64,000 nt of DNA from Fuerstiella sp. Its GTDB lineage: Bacteria > Planctomycetota > Planctomycetia > Planctomycetales > Planctomycetaceae. Position numbers and translations under genes: made by a program. A model generated the notes under the pieces. It had not been told where the DNA came from. It searched no databases and saw only the letters and a program-made list of their open reading frames with translations. This document shows, piece by piece, positions 27,796 to 37,446 of this stretch. The stretch's first letter is position 1. Each line of letters begins with the position of its first letter. The stretch covers positions 89,631 to 153,630 of the forward strand of contig JAQWOH010000079.1 in NCBI GenBank assembly GCA_029245955.1. The letters are read 5' to 3'.

Positions 27796-30700
27796 ATGAA
27801 ACGATTTCTGCTATTCGGCCTTGCATTGGTTCTCGCCCCGCCCGTCCAGGGTCAGTTGCCACAAATTCGGATTACCGGTGTGTTTCCGCCCGGAGCCCAG
27901 CGCGGCTCAAGTGTGGACGTGACTGTGACGGCGGGGACCGACCTGGACGAAGCCAGTGAACTGGTCACCAGCCATCCCGGTATCAAGGCTACGCCGAAGC
28001 TGGACGGCAATGGAAAGCCAGTCGTGAATCAGTTTGTGCTGTCGCTTGATCCCGCATTGGAAGCCGGACTCTATGACATTCGACTGCGAGGTCTGTTCGG
28101 AGTCAGTAACCCCCGCGTTTTTCGTGTGGATACCATCCCTGAAATTCAGGAAGCTGAGCCTAACAACACGAATGAGCAGGCACAGGAAGTCAGTTTGAAC
28201 ACCATCGTGAATGCCCGGTCCAATGGCGGTGCGGATGTCGACACGTTCAAGCTGGCTGTAACGGCCGGTCAAACCATCATCATTCGTTCGGAAGCCGCTG
28301 TGCTGGATTCGCTGATGCAGCCGGTGCTGGAAGTGTTTGATGCCGCAGGTAGACGCGTCACTCAGGCGCGACGACGCAGGCAGCAGGAAGCTGTCATTGT
28401 GTATACCAGCCCGATTGACCAGGTATTGCTGCTGAAGGTTCATGATATTGTGTATGCCGGAAGCAACGACTATGGCTACCGGCTAAGCGTCGATACGCGA
28501 TCCGTGGTCGATTTTGTGCAGCCGCAGGTTGTTCAGGTTGACGTCGATTCAAAGGTGACAATCTTTGGGCGACATCTGGTTGGTGGTCAGCCGACAGACA
28601 TGGAGCTCGACGGTGTCCCGTTGATGAAGAAGGACGTGACCGTAAAATTCTCTAAGCCGGAGGAACGCACCGTCGGTACGGATTCATCAGCTGTTTCCAT
28701 CAGCACTGCAATCTATGCCGGAATTGATGGCAGTCTGCTGCCGTTCGCGGTTCGCAGCGCAGCTGTTGCAGCTGTCGCAGAAGCTGAGGTACCTGCGACC
28801 GCACAGCTTCTGGCTGTGCCTGCCGACGTGACCGGCAGTTTCGCCACGGAACTGGACGAAGACAGTTTTCGGTTTGACGCAAAGAAGGGCGAACAGTGGC
28901 AAATCGACGTGATGGCGCACCGACTTGGCAGCAGTGCTGATCCGATGCTGATCATTGAGCAGGTTGTCAAGGCCGCTGACGGCGCAGAAACCCTGAAGCG
29001 ACTGGCTCGGGTCGATGAAGATAAGCAGAATCCCGGCGGGGCAAATCTGCCGACACTGACCAGTGACCCGACATTTCTGCTGACAGCTCCTGCAGACGGT
29101 CAGTATCAAATCCGACTGAAGGATCGATACGCCGCATCGCGTGGAGCACCTGATCTCACGTACGGCCTGTCTATTCGAAAGCCCGCTGCTGATTTTCAGG
29201 TGGTTGTTTTCGACTCATTCCCGTCCGCAGACGGGAAAGCTCCACCGAGCAGTGGAGCGATCAGTATTCGCAAGGGCGGTACCTATCAGGTTCCCGTCTA
29301 CGTTTATCGGTCAGGGGGACATAATGCCGACATTCAACTGCGAGTTGAGGGACTGCCCGAAGGGATCACAGCGGCAGAAGCAACCATTCGTGCGGGAGCG
29401 GCTTCAACATTGCTTGTGCTGACGGCAGCGGCGAGCGTTGGCGAAATTGTCGCTCCCGTCCGTATCATCGGTACTTCAGTTAACGGAGATCAGAAAACTG
29501 AACATGCTGCCCGAATCGCGACCCTTGTGCATGCCGGCGTCAATGGACTGCCGCGTACCGGTCGAGTCTCCAGCGCATTGCTGGTCAGCGTAATGAAGGA
29601 CGAACAGCCATTTCACATACAGCCTGCGGTGGTCACGGCAGACATGACGCAGGATCAGCAGTTGCTCATCCCTTTGAAGCTGACTCGCAGAGCGGGCTTT
29701 GATGCCAAGGTTGATATTGCATTCGCAGGGCAGCCGAAAAACGTCGACGTGCCGAAAATTGCGATCGAAAAAGGCACGGACTCCGCTGTCGCTCGCTTCT
29801 TCTTCAAAGAGAATGCCACGGTCGGGCCCGCTACATTGTTAATGTATACAACAGCAGCAGTACCCTATAGTCGCAATCCGTGGCAGGTGGAGCGAGCGAC
29901 TGCGAAAGTGACGGAGGCGGCTGAGAAACTGGCGGCCGAACAGAAAGTGCTGGCGGATTCCAAGGCTGCGGCTGAAGCCGGAGCGAAGAAAATGGCCGAA
30001 CTGGCAGCTGCTCTGAAGACTTACGACGGGCAGTTGAAGGTTGAACAGGCGGCTCAGACAAAGGCTCAGGCGGATCTTAAGGCGGCCATCGCCGGAAAGT
30101 CTGAGGCCACGAAACAGCTTCTCGCTCTGCAGCAGACGCTCAATGCGGCTGCTGCAGACAAGACGCCGCAGTCTCAGGACCTGGATGCTGCCATCAAGGC
30201 TGTTCAGGATGCGACTGCAGCCGTCAACGTGGCAGCAAAACCTGTGGCCGCACTGGTCGTGAAGATCAACGGCGTGAATTCGCAGATCGCTCAGAAACAG
30301 AAACTGGTCGCTGAGAAAAGCAAGCAGATCGCGGACGCAACGAAGCAGATGGCAGCTCAGCAGCAGGTCGTGGAGAAGGCGAAAGCGGGCGTAACTGCCG
30401 CTGAAGCGAGCCTGAAAACACGTGAGGCCGAAAAGAAGGCCGCGGATGCTGCGGCCAAGAAAGCGACAGATGCGGCCAAACCCAAGAATATCAATGTTCG
30501 TACGATTGCCATTCCTGTTCGGCTGACCGTGCACACGACTCCCGGCAAGATTGTCGCTGCCGTTCCCGACAAGGGAGCGATCAAGAAGGGCGCTGCTATC
30601 GATGTGAAGGTAACTTTAACACGCAAGAATAAGTTTGCGGGACCCGTGAAAGTCGCCTTGTCTTTGCCCGCAGGCACAACAGGTGTGACTTCCAACGTCG

Positions 30701-30864
30701 TCGAAATTCCCGCCGACAAAACGGAAGCGACCCTTTCACTTTCCGCCGCTGCGGATGCTGCTCCGGCAGACATCGCCAACGCGGTCATTCGAGCGACCGC
30801 GGCCGATTTCAACGGCCGTGTCGCGAACTTTGATGCCCCCATCGCCTTGAAGGTGACAGAATAA
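27796..30864 (+). CDS. Secreted PPC-domain protein with long coiled coil
   Basis: A 1022-residue exported protein; residues 1-19 are a signal peptide. Beta-sandwich domains follow, including pre-peptidase C-terminal (PPC)-like repeats (ADVDTFKLAVTAGQTIII near 150; EDSFRFDAKKGEQWQID near 355). Residues about 700-893 are an Ala/Lys/Gln-rich heptad region predicted to form a long coiled coil. The C-terminus returns to a beta domain. Its stop overlaps the ATG of the cytochrome/WD40 gene by one base, so the two are cotranslated. It probably forms an extracytoplasmic complex with that protein; this is inferred. Confidence 0.8.
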   Translation: MKRFLLFGLALVLAPPVQGQLPQIRITGVFPPGAQRGSSVDVTVTAGTDLDEASELVTSHPGIKATPKLDGNGKPVVNQFVLSLDPALEAGLYDIRLRGLFGVSNPRVFRVDTIPEIQEAEPNNTNEQAQEVSLNTIVNARSNGGADVDTFKLAVTAGQTIIIRSEAAVLDSLMQPVLEVFDAAGRRVTQARRRRQQEAVIVYTSPIDQVLLLKVHDIVYAGSNDYGYRLSVDTRSVVDFVQPQVVQVDVDSKVTIFGRHLVGGQPTDMELDGVPLMKKDVTVKFSKPEERTVGTDSSAVSISTAIYAGIDGSLLPFAVRSAAVAAVAEAEVPATAQLLAVPADVTGSFATELDEDSFRFDAKKGEQWQIDVMAHRLGSSADPMLIIEQVVKAADGAETLKRLARVDEDKQNPGGANLPTLTSDPTFLLTAPADGQYQIRLKDRYAASRGAPDLTYGLSIRKPAADFQVVVFDSFPSADGKAPPSSGAISIRKGGTYQVPVYVYRSGGHNADIQLRVEGLPEGITAAEATIRAGAASTLLVLTAAASVGEIVAPVRIIGTSVNGDQKTEHAARIATLVHAGVNGLPRTGRVSSALLVSVMKDEQPFHIQPAVVTADMTQDQQLLIPLKLTRRAGFDAKVDIAFAGQPKNVDVPKIAIEKGTDSAVARFFFKENATVGPATLLMYTTAAVPYSRNPWQVERATAKVTEAAEKLAAEQKVLADSKAAAEAGAKKMAELAAALKTYDGQLKVEQAAQTKAQADLKAAIAGKSEATKQLLALQQTLNAAAADKTPQSQDLDAAIKAVQDATAAVNVAAKPVAALVVKINGVNSQIAQKQKLVAEKSKQIADATKQMAAQQQVVEKAKAGVTAAEASLKTREAEKKAADAAAKKATDAAKPKNINVRTIAIPVRLTVHTTPGKIVAAVPDKGAIKKGAAIDVKVTLTRKNKFAGPVKVALSLPAGTTGVTSNVVEIPADKTEATLSLSAAADAAPADIANAVIRATAADFNGRVANFDAPIALKVTE

Positions 30865-33773
30865 TGAAACAGATTTGCAGTACTCTACCAGTCTCCGTTC
30901 CAGCGTTTGCGTCGCGCCGGTCTCTGTTAAGGTCCGCGGTTCGTGCATTGCCCCTGACATCTCGCATGGTCCACTGTCTGACGCTGTGTGCTGTTGTTGC
31001 TGCTGCATTCATCGCGACAGGAACCGTAGTTGCCGACGAAGAAGAAAAAGCGATCATGGCGGAAGACGTCAAACTTGGGCGTCCGGTGGAATTTGAACGG
31101 GACATTTATCCGATGCTGCAGGCTAACTGCATTGCCTGTCACAATAAGGTCAAGTCGGAAGGTGAGCTTAGTCTGGAGAATGCGGAAACCATCATGAAAG
31201 GCGGCGCCGCCGGTCCGGCGATTGTGCCTGGGAAACCAGACGAAAGTTATCTGTATCAGGTGGCTGCTCGCATCGAAGAGCCGCAGATGCCCCCGTGGCC
31301 CAATGAGGTTCAGGCGCAAAAACTGACGCCCCGTCAGGTGGGATTGCTTAGACAATGGATTCTGGAAGGGGCTAAAGTCGGAGCGGCCGCGTCTGCTGCC
31401 AACATGCAGTGGCAGACGATCAACGCGCGGTTGACGGCCATCTATTCCGTCGACGCTGACCCGTCTGGTCGTTTTGTGGCGGCAGGTCGAGCTGGCATGG
31501 TCAGTGTTTATGATCTGCTGGCCCAGGATGAAATTGCCTCACTGATCGATCCGGCGCTTGTCGGTGATGTGTCACCTGCGCAGACATCTCACCGAGATTA
31601 TGTGCACGCCATCGCCTTTCATCCGGAAGGTCAGATGCTGGCAACCGCAGGATTTCAGGTTGTAAAACTGTGGAACCGGGATGTCGCCAGTACCATTGTC
31701 CCGATCGCTCTGCCGAACAAAACTGTCACGACGGTAAGCAGTGCCGACAACAGCCTTGCTGCTGTTCATCAGGCGGATGGAGTCATTCGTGTGATTGATC
31801 TCAATACGAATGCTGTTGCGAGCGAAATTTCCGGCCACGATCCGGCTACTGTCACCCTGCTTGGTCTCACTGGTTCGGAGAACCAGTGGGTTTCTGTTGC
31901 CAGTGCCGATGATGTAGTGAAGTTAATCAATCGGGCGGACGGAGCGGTTGCTGCCAGCAGTGAAGCTCTGGGGGCCAAGCCTGTCGAAGCGGCATTCATC
32001 GTCGCCGGTAACAAGCTGGTCGTGCTTCAGGACGACGGGGCACTGCGACCCTTGGTATTCGACGCAGCGGCAAAAACACTTACTGCCGGCGAACCTGTGA
32101 AATCTGACAAAGGTGCAGTTCGTCAGATCGCGGTGGCCGGTGCCATTCTGCTGTGCCGAATCGAAGGGCAGGCCGTTGAGCTTCGGAAGGCCGATTCGCT
32201 GCAACCTGCGATCAACATTCAGAGCGGAACTGCTCTGGGGCATGCGGCCATTTCCACAGATGCTCAGCGAGTCGTCACAGTTACGGCTGACGGCAAACCG
32301 GAGCTGTGGAACGCAGCGGATGGAAAGCTTCTGGCGACACTCAATACAGATCTGCTGGCCGCACGATCGCTTGCTCGTCGGACTGCCGACAAGACTGTTC
32401 GTGATGCACGTGTGACGGTCGTGAAAGCTCAGATTACTGAAGACGAGAAACGTGTGACCGAACAGAAGGCGTCGTTGACCAAGGCGGAAGAAGAGCTCAA
32501 GAAGGCCACGACCGCTGCGGCAGAAGCAAAAAAGAAGTTCGATGAAACTGTGCCGAAGACAGCTGCCGCAAAGAAGGCTGCTGAAGAAAAGCCTGAAGAC
32601 GCCGCTGTCAAGAAAGCACTGGAAGAAGCGACAAAGGCTGAGCAGGCGGCCAAAGACGGACTCACCACGGCAGAAAATGCGTTGAAGTCGGCCAATAAGG
32701 GTAAGGAACTGTCTGAGCAGGCTATCAAGCGAGCTGAAGCCAGAGTGGCAGATCGTAAGCAGGTGCTGGCTGCGGTGGAACAGGAAGCGAAGACCTCCAC
32801 CGAATCCCAGGTCGCGGCTGATGCTGCCGCCAAGCAGACGATCACCAGCCAGTTTGCGGGATTCGTGGGAACCTCATTCGTCGCAACGGTCGACAACGCC
32901 GGTACCACTCGTCTCTGGAAGAGTACTGATGGAGCGGCTGTAGACGTGTTTCCAGGGGCTTTGCCCGAAACTGCAAAGCCTGCTGGCGTGGTGGGCGGGT
33001 CGAAAGGTCTGCTGGTGCAGCAGGCGGACGGCCAGCTTGTTCGAGTGAACGCCTTTCCTCAGTGGAAGCTGACACAGGTTCTGGGACCTCAGGGAGACGA
33101 TAAGCCATCGGTATTCGCTGATCGGGTATTGGCTCTGGCATTTTCTCCGGACGGTACGACTCTCGCAGTCGGCGGCGGTGAAGCCTCACGAAGTGGTGAG
33201 CTTACGTTATGGAACGTTGCGGATGGAAAACTGGTTCGCACGTTTGCAGATGCACACAGTGACACGGTGTACGGCGTCGACTTTTCTGCTGACGGAAAGC
33301 TCCTTGCGTCGGCTGCGGCAGATAAGTTTGTCAAAGTTTTCGACCTGTCTACCGGTAAACACGTTCGGTCGTACGAAGGTCACACACATCATGTGATGGA
33401 TGTCAGCTGGAAGGGCGACGGCACAACTCTGGCCAGTGCCGGTGCCGACAATGCCATCAAGGTCTGGAATGCGGAGACGGGTGAACAGTCTCGAACAATT
33501 ACGACCTATAAGAAGCAAGTGACGTCATTGTCCTTTATTGGCATGGAGGACGACTTTATCAGCTGCAGCGGCGATAAAAGAGTTTTCCGTCACAAAGCCA
33601 GTAACGGCGGCACTGTTCGCGAATTTAAGGGCTGTCCCGACTACGTTTACTGTTCGACGACGACGTCGGACGGCGCAATCGTGGCGGCAGGCTGCGAAGA
33701 CGGCGTACTGCGCGTCTGGAACGGCAAGGACGCTAAGGAAATCGCCAGCTTCGCACCAGCAGCGACGAAATGA
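30864..33773 (+). CDS. Planctomycete cytochrome-c-like / WD40 repeat protein with coiled-coil insert
   Basis: A 969-residue exported protein with an N-terminal hydrophobic leader ending near residue 57 (TGTVVADEEE). The planctomycete cytochrome-like domain has ANCIACHNKV near residue 89 (C-x2-C-H heme site) and ends with LRQWILEGA. WD40 repeats (residues about 170-495 and 690-960) form a beta-propeller. It is interrupted by a Lys/Ala/Glu-rich coiled coil at about 500-660, similar in composition to the one in the gene product just upstream. ATG 30864 overlaps the preceding stop (ATAATGA). Heme binding and electron transfer are plausible but unproven for this family. Confidence 0.87.
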   Translation: MKQICSTLPVSVPAFASRRSLLRSAVRALPLTSRMVHCLTLCAVVAAAFIATGTVVADEEEKAIMAEDVKLGRPVEFERDIYPMLQANCIACHNKVKSEGELSLENAETIMKGGAAGPAIVPGKPDESYLYQVAARIEEPQMPPWPNEVQAQKLTPRQVGLLRQWILEGAKVGAAASAANMQWQTINARLTAIYSVDADPSGRFVAAGRAGMVSVYDLLAQDEIASLIDPALVGDVSPAQTSHRDYVHAIAFHPEGQMLATAGFQVVKLWNRDVASTIVPIALPNKTVTTVSSADNSLAAVHQADGVIRVIDLNTNAVASEISGHDPATVTLLGLTGSENQWVSVASADDVVKLINRADGAVAASSEALGAKPVEAAFIVAGNKLVVLQDDGALRPLVFDAAAKTLTAGEPVKSDKGAVRQIAVAGAILLCRIEGQAVELRKADSLQPAINIQSGTALGHAAISTDAQRVVTVTADGKPELWNAADGKLLATLNTDLLAARSLARRTADKTVRDARVTVVKAQITEDEKRVTEQKASLTKAEEELKKATTAAAEAKKKFDETVPKTAAAKKAAEEKPEDAAVKKALEEATKAEQAAKDGLTTAENALKSANKGKELSEQAIKRAEARVADRKQVLAAVEQEAKTSTESQVAADAAAKQTITSQFAGFVGTSFVATVDNAGTTRLWKSTDGAAVDVFPGALPETAKPAGVVGGSKGLLVQQADGQLVRVNAFPQWKLTQVLGPQGDDKPSVFADRVLALAFSPDGTTLAVGGGEASRSGELTLWNVADGKLVRTFADAHSDTVYGVDFSADGKLLASAAADKFVKVFDLSTGKHVRSYEGHTHHVMDVSWKGDGTTLASAGADNAIKVWNAETGEQSRTITTYKKQVTSLSFIGMEDDFISCSGDKRVFRHKASNGGTVREFKGCPDYVYCSTTTSDGAIVAAGCEDGVLRVWNGKDAKEIASFAPAATK

Positions 33774-34165
33774 TACTGGTGTGGTGGGTGACCGGACGGT
33801 GAACTGACCGGCCTGTCCTCTTTTCGTTCTGCTGGCTGTTGGTGCGATCGCGGGCTTGACCGGGTCGCTGCCATATTGAGGCGATTGCGGGAAGAAATCT
33901 GCCAGCCGTGGGCGCCCCGGACGCACTGTTTTCCTTGCGGCCTCGATCGAAACGGGTTCGAACCATGTGTCCGATTCCCTTGCACTGCAGCGCCACGACG
34001 TCACGATTCTGCAAATATTGGCGTTTCCGGGACGAACAACCGTCAGATCGGCTGCATTACGGCAGACAATGTTCCGCCAGCCGGTCATCTAGACTAAAAG
34101 ATACCTGATTCTGTCTGTGTTTGCAGGCTCAGGTCCTGTCCGGCTGTTCGTGGTAATCGTTCCTG
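33774..34165. other. 392-base intergenic region
   Basis: Upstream of the MlaFE-type operon. It holds a 10-bp palindrome (ggttcgaacc, 33955-33964) that resembles a tRNA T-loop but lacks any cloverleaf. No supported gene or strong terminator. Confidence 0.4.
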
Positions 34166-35494
34166 ATGAAACAACGTCACGTCATCTTCGGGGTTCTGTT
34201 CTGGAGTGCAGCTGCCTGCTGCAGCTGGTACGTTCTCCGCGCGGAGCTTACCGCTCAGTCGAGCGACGTGTCGCACCTCTCGTATGACGTTTCCCGATGG
34301 CTGAGTGGCCAGCATCGACATTTGCAGGCCGTATGCGATGAAAGGCTGATGGTCGCTGTCGGTGATCCGGTGTTTCTGCAGTCAGCAGACGGCACATGGC
34401 GACAGGTCGGTCTGGCGACGGATATCAATGGAGAATTCAGTCGTGACCCTTTTATTACCACAGCCACTGAGGTGTTGATTTACGAAGACGCCATTACGGC
34501 TTGTAGCGACCGTTTCCGGCTGCAGTATCATACGACGCCCATGTCACTGGACTGGGTCGTCATGACGATGATCCCCCCCGAACGACAGAAGGCTATCGCC
34601 CAGCTTATTGCAGAAGACTGGAAGGTTCATCAGAAAGAGATCATGGACAGGTTACGGCCGGTCATGAAGGATGGGCTGCGGAAGGGAATGAAAGCTGTTG
34701 AGGCGGAACTGCCGCAGATTCTCAGAGAACACCGGGATGATTTTCGAAAGCTGGGTGACCGCTACGGAACGGAGATCATGAAGGCTGAAGTTCTGCCGCT
34801 TGTTCGCGACGAGATTTTGCCAATTGTCGAGCACGAGGCGCTACCCGTTGCCGAAGACGTCGGTCGAGCGCTGTGGAAACGCGTGTCGCTGCTGTCGTTC
34901 ACTTATAGTTTTCTGTATGACAAGTCTCCACTGCCGAGACGTGATGCGTTGAAGACGGAGTTCCAGCGTTTCATTGACGAAGTGGCGCTGCCTGAGCTTC
35001 GTTCACGCAGCGATCAGTTCATTCAGGTCACCGAAGATATTATTAAGAGGTCTATGGAGAATCCGAAGGTGAAAGACGTACTGAAACGAAATCTGCGTCG
35101 TGTCGCTGAGGATCCGGAGATGCACGAACTGATCAAGGCAATCGTCCGCGAAGCCATTGTCGACAATCAGACACTGCGGCTGGAAATGGAGGCGTACATG
35201 GACGATCAGCAGACCCGGGCAGCGCTCGACGTCGCCGGAGAGCGACTCGAACCCGTTGTTCGGCAGATTGGTGATCTGATCTTCGGAACTCGAGAAAAGG
35301 GAATTACTCCTGAGTTCTCACGCATTCTCAGGTCTCAGATTCTGAAGAAGGATCGTCGCTGGTTTGTGATGGTACCGACAGATCGCGATGTTGTTTCCGG
35401 TGCGCCGACCGAAATTATCTATGCGGACACACCGATGACGTACCCCATGGGGTTTGGCGGTAACGGTCAGAGTCCTTTAACGCCGACTCGTTGA
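34166..35494 (+). CDS. Exported helical protein linked to the MlaFE-type transporter
   Basis: A 442-residue protein with an N-terminal signal anchor (residues about 7-25). A short beta region near 60-95 (VGDPVFLQSADGTWRQVG) weakly recalls the start of an MCE/MlaD domain. The rest, about 120-390, is nearly all helix with many charged residues (ILREHRDDFRKLGDRYG; LPIVEHEALPVAEDVG). It ends with a beta segment (RRWFVMVPTDRDVVSG). Only 8 bases separate it from the MlaF-MlaE fusion gene, so it is the best candidate for the substrate-binding or periplasm-spanning partner that MlaD provides elsewhere. That role is inferred from position and topology. Confidence 0.6.
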   Translation: MKQRHVIFGVLFWSAAACCSWYVLRAELTAQSSDVSHLSYDVSRWLSGQHRHLQAVCDERLMVAVGDPVFLQSADGTWRQVGLATDINGEFSRDPFITTATEVLIYEDAITACSDRFRLQYHTTPMSLDWVVMTMIPPERQKAIAQLIAEDWKVHQKEIMDRLRPVMKDGLRKGMKAVEAELPQILREHRDDFRKLGDRYGTEIMKAEVLPLVRDEILPIVEHEALPVAEDVGRALWKRVSLLSFTYSFLYDKSPLPRRDALKTEFQRFIDEVALPELRSRSDQFIQVTEDIIKRSMENPKVKDVLKRNLRRVAEDPEMHELIKAIVREAIVDNQTLRLEMEAYMDDQQTRAALDVAGERLEPVVRQIGDLIFGTREKGITPEFSRILRSQILKKDRRWFVMVPTDRDVVSGAPTEIIYADTPMTYPMGFGGNGQSPLTPTR

Positions 35495-35502
35495 GGGATT
35501 GA

Positions 35503-37194
35503 ATGATGACGAATTCCGGGTCAAAGATTCCTTCAACGGAAACATCACAGGTCCGTTCCGCGACGCAGCCACCTGATGGCGATCGAAAAGAGACGCCTTC
35601 CACGGGGACCGAAATTGTTCTGCAGGAATTTTCACTGTCGGCCGGCGGAAAACTCCTGCTTGACAATACGTCCGTGCAGTTTCCAGCCGGAAAGCTCACG
35701 CTGATTCTTGGTTGCAGTGGTGTCGGGAAATCGTTGCTGCTGCGCATTCTTGCAGGGCTGATTGACCGGGATCACGCAGCGATTCGATATTCGGGGGGAA
35801 TAAGTTTTCAGACTCACGGGGATTGCGGTGAATCCGGTGAAGTTCGCGATCATCGGATTCAGCCGGTTGCAGTGGTATTTCAGAGCTTCGCCCTGTTTGA
35901 CGAACTCTCCCCTGCCGAAAACATAGAAATTGCTATCGAACATTCCTCGCAGTCGGCGGCAGCAGTATCATCGAATCAAAAGGCCAGGGACCTGCTTAAG
36001 GAACTGGCTGTGCCCGGTGATCGTCCGACGTCCGTGCTGAGTGGAGGACAACAACAGCGTCTGGCGATCGCCAGAGCACTGGGAATGGACACTGACGTTG
36101 TTTTGTATGACGAACCGACATCCGGACTTGATACCAATACGGCTGCGCAGGTCGCGGAGTTGGTTCGTGACACGCAGACGCATTTCGGGCGAACGTCGAT
36201 CATTGTGACTCACGACTACGCGACGTTACTGGATGTTGCGGATCACGTCGTGGTATTGAATCATCACAATCGCAGCCTGCAGGAACTGGCCACCGAAGAC
36301 TGGAGTCGCCTTTCTGAGATTCTGGGAATACCTCCCGAGGCAGATGATGCCGCGTCTGTGGATCTGCCGATGCTGCGGCGCATTTTCGCTCCGGTGCGAA
36401 ACGCTTTCGCAGCATCCGGTGAATTTCTGGAACAGTTTTTTTTGCTTCCGGTTGCTCTGCTGCCGCGTTGGCGAAGTTTTCGCTGGGGCGGGCGTCTGAC
36501 CCGGCATTATCTGAATCTTGTGGCCGGCTGGTCTGCGTGTGTTTATATTGCGATCGCCGGCATGATCATCGGCTTCGTGGCACAGGACTTTATCTTTCGA
36601 TACTTGCCATTTCGGCAATACACGGAACCGTTGCTGATCGAGAATCTGCTGCACGCCACCGGATTTTCCCTGTATCGATTTCTGGTACCGATTCTGTGTA
36701 CGATTTTGATTGCGGCCCGTTCAGGTGCCGCAGTTGCGGCTGATGTTGGCAGTAAGGTGTATGGCAATCAGCTGGACGCGATGAAGACAATCGGTATGGA
36801 CCCACTGCGTTCCGTGCGGACACCGATTCTGTACGCTTTTCTGGTCGGAACGCCATTGCTGACGTTTTTGAGCTACGGAGTGGCCAGCGTTACCAGTGCT
36901 GTTGCTTTTCTGTCAACTCACGCTAGGGAAGGCGTCGCATTCTGGGATGCTCATTTTCACCGCGAACTGCGTTTGCCGGCATCTGTTTTCTACAAAGGCA
37001 CCGGCTGGTTAGTAGCAAAGCTGCTGACCTGTGCTGTAGGTATCGCGATGATCTCATGGAAGTGTGGCGCATCGCCGAAACAATCTGCGCCCGAGATCAG
37101 CCTCGGGGTTACTCGAACGATTTTGTGGTCGACCCTGTTCACACTGATGGTGCATTTCGTGTTTTCATTCTTCGAATTCAAAGCGCCGCAGTAG
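35503..37194 (+). CDS. MlaF-MlaE fusion: lipid-transport ABC ATPase and permease in one chain
   Basis: A 563-residue fusion. Residues about 30-265 are an ABC ATPase: Walker A GCSGVGKS, Q-loop VVFQSFALFDELSPAENI, signature LSGGQQQRLAIARAL, Walker B VVLYDEPTSGLD and switch His IIVTHDY. From about 340 the protein is an MlaE-type permease with five or so helices (IENLLHATGFSLYRFLVPIL; ARSGAAVAADVGSKVYGNQLD). Mla systems move phospholipids between outer and inner membranes; MlaF and MlaE are normally separate proteins. The gene follows the helical exported protein by 8 bases. A perfect hairpin overlaps its TAG stop. No MlaB or typical MCE protein is in the window. Confidence 0.88.
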   Translation: MMTNSGSKIPSTETSQVRSATQPPDGDRKETPSTGTEIVLQEFSLSAGGKLLLDNTSVQFPAGKLTLILGCSGVGKSLLLRILAGLIDRDHAAIRYSGGISFQTHGDCGESGEVRDHRIQPVAVVFQSFALFDELSPAENIEIAIEHSSQSAAAVSSNQKARDLLKELAVPGDRPTSVLSGGQQQRLAIARALGMDTDVVLYDEPTSGLDTNTAAQVAELVRDTQTHFGRTSIIVTHDYATLLDVADHVVVLNHHNRSLQELATEDWSRLSEILGIPPEADDAASVDLPMLRRIFAPVRNAFAASGEFLEQFFLLPVALLPRWRSFRWGGRLTRHYLNLVAGWSACVYIAIAGMIIGFVAQDFIFRYLPFRQYTEPLLIENLLHATGFSLYRFLVPILCTILIAARSGAAVAADVGSKVYGNQLDAMKTIGMDPLRSVRTPILYAFLVGTPLLTFLSYGVASVTSAVAFLSTHAREGVAFWDAHFHRELRLPASVFYKGTGWLVAKLLTCAVGIAMISWKCGASPKQSAPEISLGVTRTILWSTLFTLMVHFVFSFFEFKAPQ

Positions 37195-37219
37195 GGCCTC
37201 TTCGAGGCCCTACTGCGGC
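37185..37219. terminator. Perfect 16-bp hairpin overlapping the stop codon of the MlaFE fusion
   Basis: The arms 37185-37200 and 37204-37219 are exactly complementary around a 3-base loop. The TAG stop (37192-37194) lies inside the left arm. No T-run follows on either strand, so it may terminate transcription poorly, act as an mRNA-protecting structure, or be a small palindromic repeat. Confidence 0.6.
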
Positions 37220-37316
37220 AAATGCTGCTACTTCGCTGCTGTCTGGACATGCCGATGCTTACGACGGCGGCTTTTCGGTTGCCGGATTCACGGTACTATC
37301 GATAAACTTCCGTCGC

Positions 37317-37349
37317 GTTGCGGGGGCGTTGCGGGGGCGTTGCGGGGGC
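37317..37349 (+). repeat. Three tandem copies of an 11-bp G-rich unit
   Basis: gttgcgggggc is repeated three times without a break at 37317-37327, 37328-37338 and 37339-37349, in the leader of the FlgG-like gene. The G5 runs could form a G-quadruplex or change length by slippage. Confidence 0.85.
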
Positions 37350-37446
37350 GCCTTCTTTAGACAAAATAAATGGTTTCGGAGTATCGTTGTGCGGTCGCTC
37401 GTACGGAGCGCCTGACACGATCTCGCTTTTGGCAGGAGGCCAGCAG

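Noticed and set aside
33955..33964. tRNA-like T-loop sequence ggttcgaacc
   Set aside because: No acceptor, D or anticodon stem can be drawn around it.
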